Shown here: positions 17,015 through 24,440 of the stretch, one piece after another
Numbering within the stretch: position 1 is the first letter of the stretch
How the letters are laid out: each line of letters starts with the position of its first letter
NCBI GenBank assembly: GCA_022710505.1
Contig: JAKLGS010000004.1
Coordinates: 1-28,918 of the forward strand
Length of the DNA stretch: 28,918 bases
Direction of reading: 5' to 3'
From: Patescibacteria group bacterium
GTDB taxonomy: Bacteria; Patescibacteriota; WWE3; UBA101185; UBA10185
Notes under the pieces: generated by a model
Database searches by the model: none
Told to the model about the DNA's origin: nothing
What the model saw: the letters and a program-made list of their open reading frames with translations, nothing else
Position numbers and translations under genes: made by a program

Positions 17015-20000
17015 TTATTTACATGCATTCCAGATATCTTGATACTCCTGGCTGTTAGTAGAAAATATATCTATGTCTTTTAACTCTCCTTTTAATTCCT
17101 CTTTCTCAGGTGTTATTTGAAGTTGATAGTACTGTATTTTCATCGCCTCTTTCATATAACCATCCCAACGTTGTTGATCACATTTTATATCTTTTCTTCT
17201 TATATCATCCCCATAACCTTCAATTCTATAAAGGGTTCTTGCAAGAGAACCAGCCAAAGTAAATGTAGAGTCAATAAAATTACATCTGCTTGCTGTATCT
17301 TGTCTCTCGAGCGTATCCTCAAGCTCATCCCTTGATGAGTTAGTTGTGCCCGCAGGTAGACCCGCTGCTTTTAACATTTCAGAAAACCAGGTTAGTTTAA
17401 AATCATATGGAGGTTGTTTTACAGGCTCTAAATCATCACAGAAATCAAAACCACCGTACCAAGGAAGGGATGCTTTCTTCAAATCTTCTTCACCTTCAGT
17501 GCTCCAATAATACGAATACTTTTTATCAGCTCCAATTTTGTGCATATACACAAGAATAGCTGCTGGTTCAACATCAAATTTATTACCTGCCAAATTTAAT
17601 ATTAATTTAAAAGTATCAGAAAAAATTAATTGTTGCCCCGTTTCTGATGTTCCTAAAACTAGGTTTTCACAGTCATGAATATTTTCATTTAACAAACACG
17701 TTGGTTTCTCTTCATCTTCTTTCTCCTCAATTAGTATTTCTAAATCATTTTCCAATTTTTCTATGGTTGTAATCTCCGGGGCTGGGAGATGCGCGTTTTC
17801 AAAGGAACATCCTTTCCCATCATCCCAAGTACCCTCGGTCTCTAAATCTTCGTTTGCACAATGTATATAAAGTGGCGCCAACTCGTTCGAAGAACTTATT
17901 GGATGAGGTTCTCCAAATTGGGTTCTTATCAAAAAGTTTGTTCCAGAGCCTATTCCGGGAAAGTCTTTTCTTAAAGATACATCCGGCTCTATTTCGCTCA
18001 ATGAAGAGGAAACACTAACCCAAGCTGCCGGTAACGGAGTGATTTTTTCTGAAAAAGGTTCCTCAAAGGCATAATACAAATCAAGTCCGGCTTCCGGTAC
18101 AGCATCAGCATTATAAGATTTTGGGGAATTTAGATCATCCTGATCATAAATTGTTTGGGAGTTAACTTTGACTTCTGCATCAAGTAGTATGTCGCCGTCA
18201 CATTCGTTTGGACCGGCCCTTGCAACTAAGCAGTAGTCGTAAATATAGTCCTCTACTATACCTGTGCCTTCGTATTCACACGTTGGGCTCTCTGGAGGGA
18301 TTAAAGCAGGATCACGAAACGCTTTTTTTTGTGTCATCATACATAAATCTCTTATTTTGTCCGTGCATTTATAACCCGAGTTAAAGTAGTCGCTACGTTC
18401 TGTCTTTACATTTGAGGGTTCGTTTAGATTTCCTTCATCATCACGGGTGCAATCAAATGTGTATTTTAGGTAGCCGCTTTTGCACGCATCTATTCTACAT
18501 GTTCTAGAATATTTACCGTCATACTGAAAAGTGTTACAAGACTCATCGTTTAAGGAGTGCCACGGGTAACACCCTGTACCTCCGTCGCCTCCCCAACAAC
18601 CAGCTTCTTTTGGGTTTGAGCATACTTGTGTAGGTTCTGGAAATAATTCGGTAAAATTACTTGCGTTAACTTTAAATCCGAAAGCTACTAACTCATCCTT
18701 ATGTTCAGCATCAATATTATCTGGTTCTGGATTAATTAAAGCACTTGGTTGTCTATCTATAAAGGTTTTGTTAGCCGTTGTTTCGGAGTTGTTACTAAAA
18801 AATCTTAAAAAAATTGATTTTAAAAAGTCCAAAATTCCCTCCCCTGTATTAACTCTACCTTTCATTTTTACCATTCCCCAGTCTATAAAACTGTGTCCGG
18901 TAGAGATAGATATTGCACTGTCAAGCCTATCTGCCCACCTCGGCCCGACCGATAGAGTATCGGTCCTTTTCTCGGCTACTGAGGTTACAGTAATTCCTTC
19001 AAAAGGGGTTCTTGACCCTCCCCACTTACTGCCTCCTATGATCTTATTATTATCGCTTGTATTAAAAATATCCTCGGGGTAGTGTTCCTTGCCACAACTT
19101 TCACACTCCATCTCACTATTAAATGCGTAGGGATCTAAATATCCGGTACCCGGGACTCTGTCACCATCGGCGTTCAACAAAATACCGCTATCGTGGCTGG
19201 CGGAAGTAATGATTGACTCCGGGTGCGAGTTAGTCTTGGAATACTGTCCCCAAGCCACGGGCCTCGTTGATATGTAATAAGGAATGCCACTAGAAATTTC
19301 TTTTTTATCTTCCTCGTTTTCAAACGGCTGCCCTAAGAAATTTGTTGTGTTCTCGATTTTAGCAGCAGCCTCCGTTCCGGATGGTATTCCGGTTATAGCC
19401 ATAACTGTTCCTCCGGAATTTTTTCCCTGCTGACCATCTTGCCAAGTTGTAGCACCCTGACCTCCAAGGAAAGGGGACCCCTTACCCTCTTGGCCTTTTT
19501 GAAACGGCAGTTCATTAACATCAGCGCCAGTTTTTAACAGCTCTCCGTTTTCCATGTTTCTTCTAGAATAAGAGTCCTCCTTATTTTCACCGGCCATAGT
19601 AAATTGAAGAGAGTTGTTATTTACACCAAGATTTGTTAAAAAGTAGTTGTTCCAGTAATCGCCGTTACCGCACAGTCTCATCTCGTCCGTACAAACTACT
19701 TCCCCAGGTTTTTGTATTTGTTTAAGAAGTACAGGCTCATCTTCTCCTGCAATTAAACATACTGGAGTATCGGGGTCTGCCTCGTATTCAAGATTCTTCA
19801 GCGACCCCGGAGCCATTAGAGCCATGGCTATTCCACCTGTAGTGAGGCTGTTCCTACCACTACCATCTGAATTAATAGTTGAGTTAGCATCTTTGTACAA
19901 CTCACAATCAGGGTATGTTGGTTTTTGATCTTCAGGGGTGTTTTTTTCCCATTCTCTTTTGCTTGTTCCTCCGCCTGGATTTGCAGACATCATTGCAAGA

Positions 20001-21181
20001 AATTTAGCTAAATCATCGTGGTCCTGATAATACGCAGAGATTTCATTCCTAATCTCTAGTGGTCTGTAGTATAGAATGGACTGTTTAGGTGGGAGTGTCG
20101 GGAGTAAGTGTTCTTTATAATACTTGGGGTTTTCGTACAAATCTTCTTCAGACATATTGCATAAACCTGTCCAGTTCCGCCCTAACACGTTTTTATATTG
20201 TAATTTACAATCTTCTGAATACCATGCTCCCAACGTTGGTACTAAATAACTTAAATCTATGATCTCAAATTTGGTAAGAAGATTGGAACCCGCTATAGCT
20301 TTTTCTTTATCCCCTGTGGGTTTAGTGAATCTAGGGTCGGCCCCATCAAGAATGACTTGGACACTTTGATTTTTTTGATTTGCATATGTGTCATAATGAG
20401 CTTGGATTGTTGTTGCAATGCCGTCAAAAATATTGTCACCGTTTTGATCCACATGTGAACCGCTTTGTAATGGGTAATACTCATCCTCTGGGTCAACTCC
20501 CATTTGTGCAGATAGTTTTACCCCTCCAATAAAATCAAATTGAGGTAGGGGTGGGACGTAAGAAAAAACTTCGCTCCCCGCGGGTAGAAATTCTTTAGGA
20601 CAGTTGACTTCGTGAATCACATCGGTTAGGTTTATATAGGAAGGAATAATATGTATTCCTTGAAAATAGTCTCCGCATTTGAAAACTAAGTATCTCTTTT
20701 TAGATTGGTTGGTTACTGTTACATCTTCGTCTATTTTAGTGTAGTCATTTGTATACTGGTTTTTATAGCTTTGAAACCACGTATTCTCTAGCTTTCTGCC
20801 TAACAGGTGAAACACCCCGTCTTTGTTAGTTGATGTTGATGAGAACGGGTGTACGAGCAACCCGTCTCTTTTGCACGACCTTGAAGAGTTGTCGCATTCG
20901 TATAGGTATACAGATACTCCCTCTACAGGAACCCTAGAAACCGATGGTGCGGTAGAACCGTTACTTAAGGTATCGGGACTGGCCAGTGCTTGCACAACCG
21001 TTCCACATATTGATACTAAGTTTGTATTTCCGGATTCAGGGCAGTATGAATTTAGTTTTTTTTCTGATAGCCTTTCAAACTCTCCTCCCGGTTCTTCATC
21101 CTCCGCTAATACTTTGGCCGTATTATTGTATACACTCGCAACTAAAAAGATAATAAAAAATAACTTTAGAAATTTTTTCAT
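17015..21181 (-). CDS. Giant secreted cysteine-containing protein
   Basis: The product is 1388 residues with a clear signal peptide (LKLFFIIFLVASVYNN, probable cleavage after KVLA near residue 27). An N-terminal domain at about 50-190 (VEGVSVYLYEC...TNKDGVFHL) looks like a carboxypeptidase-regulatory or prealbumin-type beta sandwich. The middle is long, polar and Gly/Ser/Asn-rich. A cysteine-dense block lies near 860-960 (GCWGGDGGTGCYPW, CRIDACKSGY). A helical C-terminal segment near 1210-1370 contains FDVEPAAILVYMHKIGADKK and WYGGFDFCDDL. It faintly recalls a lysozyme-like fold, but no catalytic glutamate can be assigned. There is no C-terminal TM. Its position beside the VirB2/VirB6-like genes suggests a surface or secreted component. 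An extended -10 (TGcTATAAT) lies 12 nt upstream of the ATG. Confidence 0.75.
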   Translation of the reverse strand: MKKFLKLFFIIFLVASVYNNTAKVLAEDEEPGGEFERLSEKKLNSYCPESGNTNLVSICGTVVQALASPDTLSNGSTAPSVSRVPVEGVSVYLYECDNSSRSCKRDGLLVHPFSSTSTNKDGVFHLLGRKLENTWFQSYKNQYTNDYTKIDEDVTVTNQSKKRYLVFKCGDYFQGIHIIPSYINLTDVIHEVNCPKEFLPAGSEVFSYVPPLPQFDFIGGVKLSAQMGVDPEDEYYPLQSGSHVDQNGDNIFDGIATTIQAHYDTYANQKNQSVQVILDGADPRFTKPTGDKEKAIAGSNLLTKFEIIDLSYLVPTLGAWYSEDCKLQYKNVLGRNWTGLCNMSEEDLYENPKYYKEHLLPTLPPKQSILYYRPLEIRNEISAYYQDHDDLAKFLAMMSANPGGGTSKREWEKNTPEDQKPTYPDCELYKDANSTINSDGSGRNSLTTGGIAMALMAPGSLKNLEYEADPDTPVCLIAGEDEPVLLKQIQKPGEVVCTDEMRLCGNGDYWNNYFLTNLGVNNNSLQFTMAGENKEDSYSRRNMENGELLKTGADVNELPFQKGQEGKGSPFLGGQGATTWQDGQQGKNSGGTVMAITGIPSGTEAAAKIENTTNFLGQPFENEEDKKEISSGIPYYISTRPVAWGQYSKTNSHPESIITSASHDSGILLNADGDRVPGTGYLDPYAFNSEMECESCGKEHYPEDIFNTSDNNKIIGGSKWGGSRTPFEGITVTSVAEKRTDTLSVGPRWADRLDSAISISTGHSFIDWGMVKMKGRVNTGEGILDFLKSIFLRFFSNNSETTANKTFIDRQPSALINPEPDNIDAEHKDELVAFGFKVNASNFTELFPEPTQVCSNPKEAGCWGGDGGTGCYPWHSLNDESCNTFQYDGKYSRTCRIDACKSGYLKYTFDCTRDDEGNLNEPSNVKTERSDYFNSGYKCTDKIRDLCMMTQKKAFRDPALIPPESPTCEYEGTGIVEDYIYDYCLVARAGPNECDGDILLDAEVKVNSQTIYDQDDLNSPKSYNADAVPEAGLDLYYAFEEPFSEKITPLPAAWVSVSSSLSEIEPDVSLRKDFPGIGSGTNFLIRTQFGEPHPISSSNELAPLYIHCANEDLETEGTWDDGKGCSFENAHLPAPEITTIEKLENDLEILIEEKEDEEKPTCLLNENIHDCENLVLGTSETGQQLIFSDTFKLILNLAGNKFDVEPAAILVYMHKIGADKKYSYYWSTEGEEDLKKASLPWYGGFDFCDDLEPVKQPPYDFKLTWFSEMLKAAGLPAGTTNSSRDELEDTLERQDTASRCNFIDSTFTLAGSLARTLYRIEGYGDDIRRKDIKCDQQRWDGYMKEAMKIQYYQLQITPEKEELKGELKDIDIFSTNSQEYQDIWNACK

Positions 21182-21193
21182 AATTACCTTTTT

Positions 21194-21202
21194 ATTATAG
21201 CA
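21194..21202 (-). promoter_or_regulatory. Extended -10 of the giant secreted protein gene
   Basis: TGcTATAAT on the minus strand ends 12 nt before the ATG at 21181. The predicted leader is only about 5 nt, with AAGGT just upstream of the start. Confidence 0.72.
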
Positions 21203-21224
21203 AAGTTAGATTAAACTGCGGTAG

Positions 21225-21233
21225 TGGTAAAAT
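21225..21233 (+). promoter_or_regulatory. Extended -10 of smpB
   Basis: TGgTAAAAT ends 12 nt before the smpB ATG at 21246, which gives a very short or no leader. Confidence 0.6.
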
Positions 21234-21245
21234 GTTTTCACAAAG

Positions 21246-21719
21246 ATGTTAAAGGGAAAATTATTAGCAAAAAACAGAAAAGCTTTATTCAACCACTCTA
21301 TAATAGAGAGGTACGATGCAGGAGTTGTACTAAAAGGATATGAAGTAAAGGCTATCCGTGAGGGTAAGGTGGATTTTGAAGGTTCTTACGTAAGAGTGAT
21401 AAAGGGCGAGGTGTTTTTAACTAATTTAAAAATCGGGAGATACTCAAAGCAATCAAAAGAAACTTCTCCTCAAGATGAGACCCGAGATAGAAAACTGTTA
21501 TTGAATAAAAATGAAATTAAAGAAATAAATCGAGAGCTTTCCGAAAAAGGAAAAACTGCTGTTCCTTTAGCCTTGGTTTTATCCAATAATAAGATAAAGT
21601 TGGAGTTGGCTGTTGTAAAAGGTAAAAAAGAATTTGAAAAAAAACAAACTGCAAAGGAAAGACAGCTTAAAAAAGACATGGAAATGGAGAAAAAGCAGTT
21701 TAGACAAGAGATTTATTAG
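21246..21719 (+). CDS. smpB: SsrA-binding protein SmpB
   Basis: SmpB binds tmRNA and brings it to stalled ribosomes in trans-translation. The 157-residue product has the family N-terminus (LLAKNRKALFNHSIIERYDA), the GVVLKGYEVKAIREGKVDF segment of the OB-like barrel, SYVRVIKGEVFLTNLKIGRY, and a long basic C-terminal tail (KKQTAKERQLKKDMEMEKKQ) of the kind that enters the mRNA channel. Length is normal for the family. The tmRNA gene follows 85 nt downstream with its own promoter, so the two partners are adjacent. It is divergent from the giant secreted protein. Confidence 0.97.
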   Translation: MLKGKLLAKNRKALFNHSIIERYDAGVVLKGYEVKAIREGKVDFEGSYVRVIKGEVFLTNLKIGRYSKQSKETSPQDETRDRKLLLNKNEIKEINRELSEKGKTAVPLALVLSNNKIKLELAVVKGKKEFEKKQTAKERQLKKDMEMEKKQFRQEIY

Positions 21720-21739
21720 GTGTTTATATCCTTTGTCGG

Positions 21740-21768
21740 TTGATTTAAAGGCATTTTTTAGCTATAAT
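21740..21768 (+). promoter_or_regulatory. Consensus-like promoter of ssrA
   Basis: TTGATT (21740-21745), a 17-nt spacer and a perfect TATAAT (21763-21768). Transcription should start near 21775, giving about 30 nt of 5' leader to be removed from the tmRNA. Confidence 0.8.
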
Positions 21769-21804
21769 CCGCATACTTGGTTTGATGCCAAGGTACTTTA
21801 AAAA

Positions 21805-22187
21805 GGGGATGCATTGGATTTGACTGATGCATATTTTGCATAGTTGCAAGTAGGTTCGCTAAAGCCTTAATTTGGCAAAAATATAAATGCCGAACAAAAA
21901 GCATTTAAGCCAGCAATGGCTGCCGTCTTCGCTTAACTAAAGTTAAGCCTAAGACAGACACCGGGAATTTTTCTAGGAAAGTTTCCGTCTTAGTCTAATA
22001 AAACCTAGATGAGGTTGTTTGGGATTGGCTGTCTTAAACCGCCGAGAGCACAAGCTCAAAGAAAAAGCCTGCAGAAAGTATAAGGGTTTGCTAAACACCT
22101 GCTTTCCTAAGTTAAGTTTTAACTAAACTTGTAGAGATTGTGTGAAAATGTATTAGAACGTGGGTTCAACTCCCGCCATCCCTGCCA
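21805..22187 (+). ncRNA. ssrA: Transfer-messenger RNA (tmRNA)
   Basis: tmRNA rescues stalled ribosomes and tags the nascent chain for proteolysis. The 5' end GGGGATG followed by TTGGATTTGAC matches the conserved tmRNA 5' domain. The 3' end has the T-arm GTGGG-TTCAACT-CCCGC, the acceptor strand CATCCCT and GCCA. The tag frame at 21889-21933 reads AEQKAFKPAMAAVFA and ends at TAA (21934), followed by pseudoknot-like complementary segments. It lies beside smpB. Oddity: pairing GGGGATG with CATCCCT gives G1-U72, G3-C70 and discriminator G73, whereas canonical tmRNAs have G3-U70 and A73 for alanine charging. The tag also ends in VFA rather than the common LAA. Confidence 0.95.
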
Positions 22188-22212
22188 GAATAATAAACTT
22201 ATTCTATTTTTC
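22187..22212 (+). terminator. Possible intrinsic terminator of ssrA
   Basis: AGAATAA (22187-22193) and TTATTCT (22199-22205) form a 7-bp stem with a 5-nt loop, followed by ATTTTTC. The stem is AT-rich and so weak; it begins at the final A of the tmRNA. Confidence 0.5.
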
Positions 22213-22491
22213 TGTAGAAATCTCTTTTAACTTTTCTTTTAGCTCCTCTGCCGTTCTAAATATTACCTCTTGGTTTGATATGAGGGTTGTAGGAGGGCTT
22301 ACACCGTAATCATCTCCTTCTGAATATACTTCTTGGAAATAAGGATCTCCTAAGACTTTTTCAACATCACCCATTGCGTTATTTAGTGTCTTTTTTATAA
22401 ATCCTCCAATTTCTGTATTCTCGCCGTTTCCAATACATTGCTTTTCAAGACCAGGTATAATATTTTCTTCAGGATTTTCAATACTGTGCAT
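22204..22491 (-). CDS. Small soluble protein of unknown function
   Basis: The product is 95 residues, acidic and without signal or TM segments. The middle has NNAMGDVEKVLGDPYFQEV and the C-terminus is a charged helix (TAEELKEKLKEISTEK). It follows a 53-residue ORF by 6 nt on the same strand, so the two probably form one operon. Its stop lies within the tmRNA terminator hairpin, convergent with ssrA. No family recognised. Confidence 0.55.
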   Translation of the reverse strand: MHSIENPEENIIPGLEKQCIGNGENTEIGGFIKKTLNNAMGDVEKVLGDPYFQEVYSEGDDYGVSPPTTLISNQEVIFRTAEELKEKLKEISTEK

Positions 22492-22497
22492 ATTTTC

Positions 22498-22659
22498 TTA
22501 AAAATAAACCCCCGCTCTTATTTTTCTTATTTTCTCTGCATCTATCGCCTTTCTATACTCAATTATTGCTTCAAATCTCTGTTTTTTCAGTTCTGCCATC
22601 CTGATTTTAAATTCAAGGTATCTTCTGTCTATTAACTCAATTTTCTCTTTGTTATTCAT
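22498..22659 (-). CDS. Short charged helical protein, 53 residues
   Basis: A short ORF from the ATG at 22659 to the TAA at 22498-22500 encodes 53 residues. It is strongly basic and helical (KEKIELIDRRYLEFKIRMAE, then KKQRFEAIIEYRKAIDAEK), and probably forms a coiled coil. A CATAAT -10-like box on the minus strand (22672-22677) lies 12 nt upstream. It sits 6 nt before the 95-residue gene. No family recognised; assignment as a real gene rests on coding-like composition and operon spacing. Confidence 0.5.
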   Translation of the reverse strand: MNNKEKIELIDRRYLEFKIRMAELKKQRFEAIIEYRKAIDAEKIRKIRAGVYF

Positions 22660-22781
22660 ACGTGTAAGAAAATTATGTTATGAAATCCTTTGTTTGTAAA
22701 GTTTAAACGTGATTGTGGATTGAAAATACGCATAAATCGTGGTATTAAAGTGAATTAATACAAAAAGAGAAAGGAGTAAGG

Positions 22782-23126
22782 GTGCCCACTTATGTTGTTA
22801 AAACAGGTAGAAGAAGAAAGAAAAGAAGGAAGAAACTTCACTCAGGAGTAACTCCGAAGCAGCACGCTGACAGGACACACTCTAAAAACAGAGCCAAGAA
22901 TAGATACGGGATAGATTTAAATAGAGAAATGCGCTTAGCTATTAAGAAAGCGGTAGAAAGTGGTCAGGCAGTGCCTTCTGATTGTGGGTACTCGACAAGG
23001 ACCAGAGATGTCTACGAAAACGTTGTGCCCGGACATCCCGATGTTCCGGTTGTTTACAGCCATCATACTAAAAGCCCCGTTACACTTAGGCCGAAGGAAC
23101 ATTCTTGTGATAAAGAGAAGAAATAA
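22782..23126 (+). CDS. Small basic protein of unknown function
   Basis: The product is 114 residues and starts with GTG at 22782. A good Shine-Dalgarno sequence (AAGGAG at 22771-22776) lies 5 nt upstream, making this one of the few clearly leadered genes here. The N-terminal 40 residues are extremely basic (TGRRRKKRRKKLHSG), suggesting nucleic-acid contact. The rest is a compact domain with LNREMRLAIKKAVESGQAV, two cysteines (one in SDCGYSTRTRD), and VPVVYSHHTKSPVTLRP. The Y-x-H-x-x-T-K-x-P-V-T ending faintly recalls small nuclease or toxin folds, but I cannot assign it. A terminator follows, so it is probably monocistronic. Confidence 0.72.
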   Translation: MPTYVVKTGRRRKKRRKKLHSGVTPKQHADRTHSKNRAKNRYGIDLNREMRLAIKKAVESGQAVPSDCGYSTRTRDVYENVVPGHPDVPVVYSHHTKSPVTLRPKEHSCDKEKK

Positions 23127-23135
23127 TCCTTTTTA

Positions 23136-23176
23136 GCCCCCAAGGTACATTAATAATCCTTTGGGGGCACTTTTAT
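23136..23176 (+). terminator. Intrinsic terminator after the basic protein gene
   Basis: GCCCCCAAGG (23136-23145) pairs with CCTTTGGGGGC (23158-23168) with one bulged T, followed by ACTTTTAT. The GC-rich stem is strong for this AT-rich genome. Confidence 0.8.
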
Positions 23177-23322
23177 AAAAAATCTACTCTCGATAGAGTA
23201 CCCAGTCTTGCATACCCCCAAAGTTGTTGTATATTTACTACAGGGTTTTAACTAATATATACTATAAGGTTAAATGTGGTTTTATACTTCTATAACAATA
23301 AATTAACATATGTGGATAACTT

Positions 23323-24075
23323 ATGGAAAAACTAATTAATGCTGTATTTCCTCCAAGATGTGTGTTTTGTGGTGCTCTTGGGGATGTTTTTTGCGAAAAT
23401 TGTATGTCTAACTGCACTTTGTTGAAAGAACAAAGATGTTTGGTATGCGACAGGCCCTCAAAAAACGGAGAGACTCACCCTTACCACTACGTGCTAGAAC
23501 CCAGTCAGAAAAATGAAGAAACGCGGTTAAAAGATCAGGAGAAACAGTCTAAACCGCATAGCCTACTTCCCTCACAATTCATCAGCCCGTTTATCTATGA
23601 AAATAACGTCAGGGAGTGCATAAGAAAATCAAAATACTCTTCCCGGCTTTTTTCGTGTTTAAAAAGGCTTTCTTTTGAAGGTGTAAATATCGTGTATGAG
23701 TGGGGTTTGTCTTTTGAAGGCTTTATAGTAGTGCCAATTCCTGTCAGTAAACAGAAAGAAAAGTTAAGGGGCTTTAATCAGGCAGATATAATTTCAAAGA
23801 TTTTTGCAAAAAGGTTCAATATTCCGGTGGATACTTCTATTTTAACTAGAATAAAGGATAAACATGCTCAGCACAGCCTTTCCAGAAACGAAAGGTTTGA
23901 AAATATTAAGAACTCTTTTGAGGTGGGTAAGCAGGGTTATGGGGTCTTAGGTAAAAAATTTGTTCTTGTAGATGATATCTGCACCACAGGGGCTACTTTT
24001 TTAGAATCTTCAAGAGTTTTATTTTATGCCGGAGCCTTAGATGTAAAATGCTTTGCCCTAAGCAAAAAGCTTTAA
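23323..24075 (+). CDS. comF: ComF family phosphoribosyltransferase-like protein
   Basis: ComF proteins act in natural DNA uptake and combine a zinc-finger-like N-terminus with a type I PRTase domain. The 250-residue product has CVFCGALGDVFCENC near residues 13-27, then another Cys pair (RCLVCDRPS). FIVVPIPVSKQKEKLRGFNQ and DKHAQHSLSRNERFENI are typical of the family. The PRPP-binding loop is VLVDDICTTGAT near residue 220. A charged stretch (EPSQKNEETRLKDQEKQSKP) separates the zinc region from the PRTase part and looks like a lineage-specific insertion. No certain promoter is visible; GATAAC lies just before the ATG. Natural competence machinery is common in CPR genomes, which fits this gene. 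Confidence 0.92.
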   Translation: MEKLINAVFPPRCVFCGALGDVFCENCMSNCTLLKEQRCLVCDRPSKNGETHPYHYVLEPSQKNEETRLKDQEKQSKPHSLLPSQFISPFIYENNVRECIRKSKYSSRLFSCLKRLSFEGVNIVYEWGLSFEGFIVVPIPVSKQKEKLRGFNQADIISKIFAKRFNIPVDTSILTRIKDKHAQHSLSRNERFENIKNSFEVGKQGYGVLGKKFVLVDDICTTGATFLESSRVLFYAGALDVKCFALSKKL

Positions 24076-24088
24076 AATATTTTTTAGC

Positions 24089-24097
24089 TGGTATAAT
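24089..24097 (+). promoter_or_regulatory. Extended -10 of tRNA-Ser(GCU)
   Basis: TGgTATAAT, a perfect extended -10, lies 43 nt upstream of the tRNA 5' end, implying a leader of about 36 nt removed by RNase P. Confidence 0.75.
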
Positions 24098-24140
24098 ATC
24101 AACGTATCACTTGGCCTTTTATTGTAGATAGCGGATTTGA

Positions 24141-24228
24141 GGAGGGTTGGCAGAGTGGTAATGCAGCGGCTTGCTAAGCCGTGACGGTTAATTGCCGTCC
24201 ACAGGTTCAAATCCTGTACCCTCCGCCA
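24141..24228 (+). tRNA. tRNA-Ser(GCU)
   Basis: Acceptor GGAGGGT pairs with ACCCTCC. The anticodon loop is TTGCTAA with anticodon GCU (codons AGC/AGU). It has a long variable arm, T-arm ACAGG-TTCAAAT-CCTGT, G discriminator and encoded CCA. The long variable arm and G73 agree with serine identity. Its last 21 nt are repeated exactly 153 nt downstream at the end of the adjoining element. Confidence 0.96.
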
Positions 24229-24388
24229 ATTAGAAACGCTCGAAGCTGTTTGTAAATTTCCACTGACCTTAAAAGAACTTCAAAAAAGGATTTGAATAGC
24301 GCAGGCGTGGCGGCGCAGAGCTGGGGTCGACGGTCGCATCAGCAGATGCGAACCGGTGACCAAATCCTGTACCCTCCGCCAGTTAGAA
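24229..24388 (+). repeat. tRNA-tail duplication element 1 (after tRNA-Ser GCU)
   Basis: The last 21 nt of the tRNA (24208-24228, T-loop to CCA) recur exactly at 24361-24381. The following 7 nt also repeat with one mismatch, so the direct repeat is 28 nt with a 153-nt period. Inside, GGATTTGAA (24288-24296) is the reverse complement of the tRNA segment TTCAAATCC and would pair with the second copy, enclosing a 64-nt GC-rich core (24297-24360). The core can fold into a GCGC-type hairpin and a stem GCATC/GATGC with an AGCA loop. No ORF is present. This sequence looks like a structured RNA or a small non-autonomous insertion. Confidence 0.8.
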
Positions 24389-24428
24389 TCACCGGATTTC
24401 GTAAATGCACACAAAATGTTTTTTATTG

Positions 24429-24434
24429 TATAAT
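24429..24434 (+). promoter_or_regulatory. -10 box 6 nt upstream of a start codon
   Basis: TATAAT followed by 6 nt and the ATG at 24441 predicts a leaderless mRNA. It rules out the longer in-frame ATG at 24405, which lies upstream of the promoter. Confidence 0.75.
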
Positions 24435-24440
24435 TTCACT

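Noticed and set aside
24229..24388. Group I or other self-splicing intron in the tRNA T-loop
   Set aside because: The tRNA is already complete before the element, the element is only about 150 nt, and no intron core motifs are recognisable.
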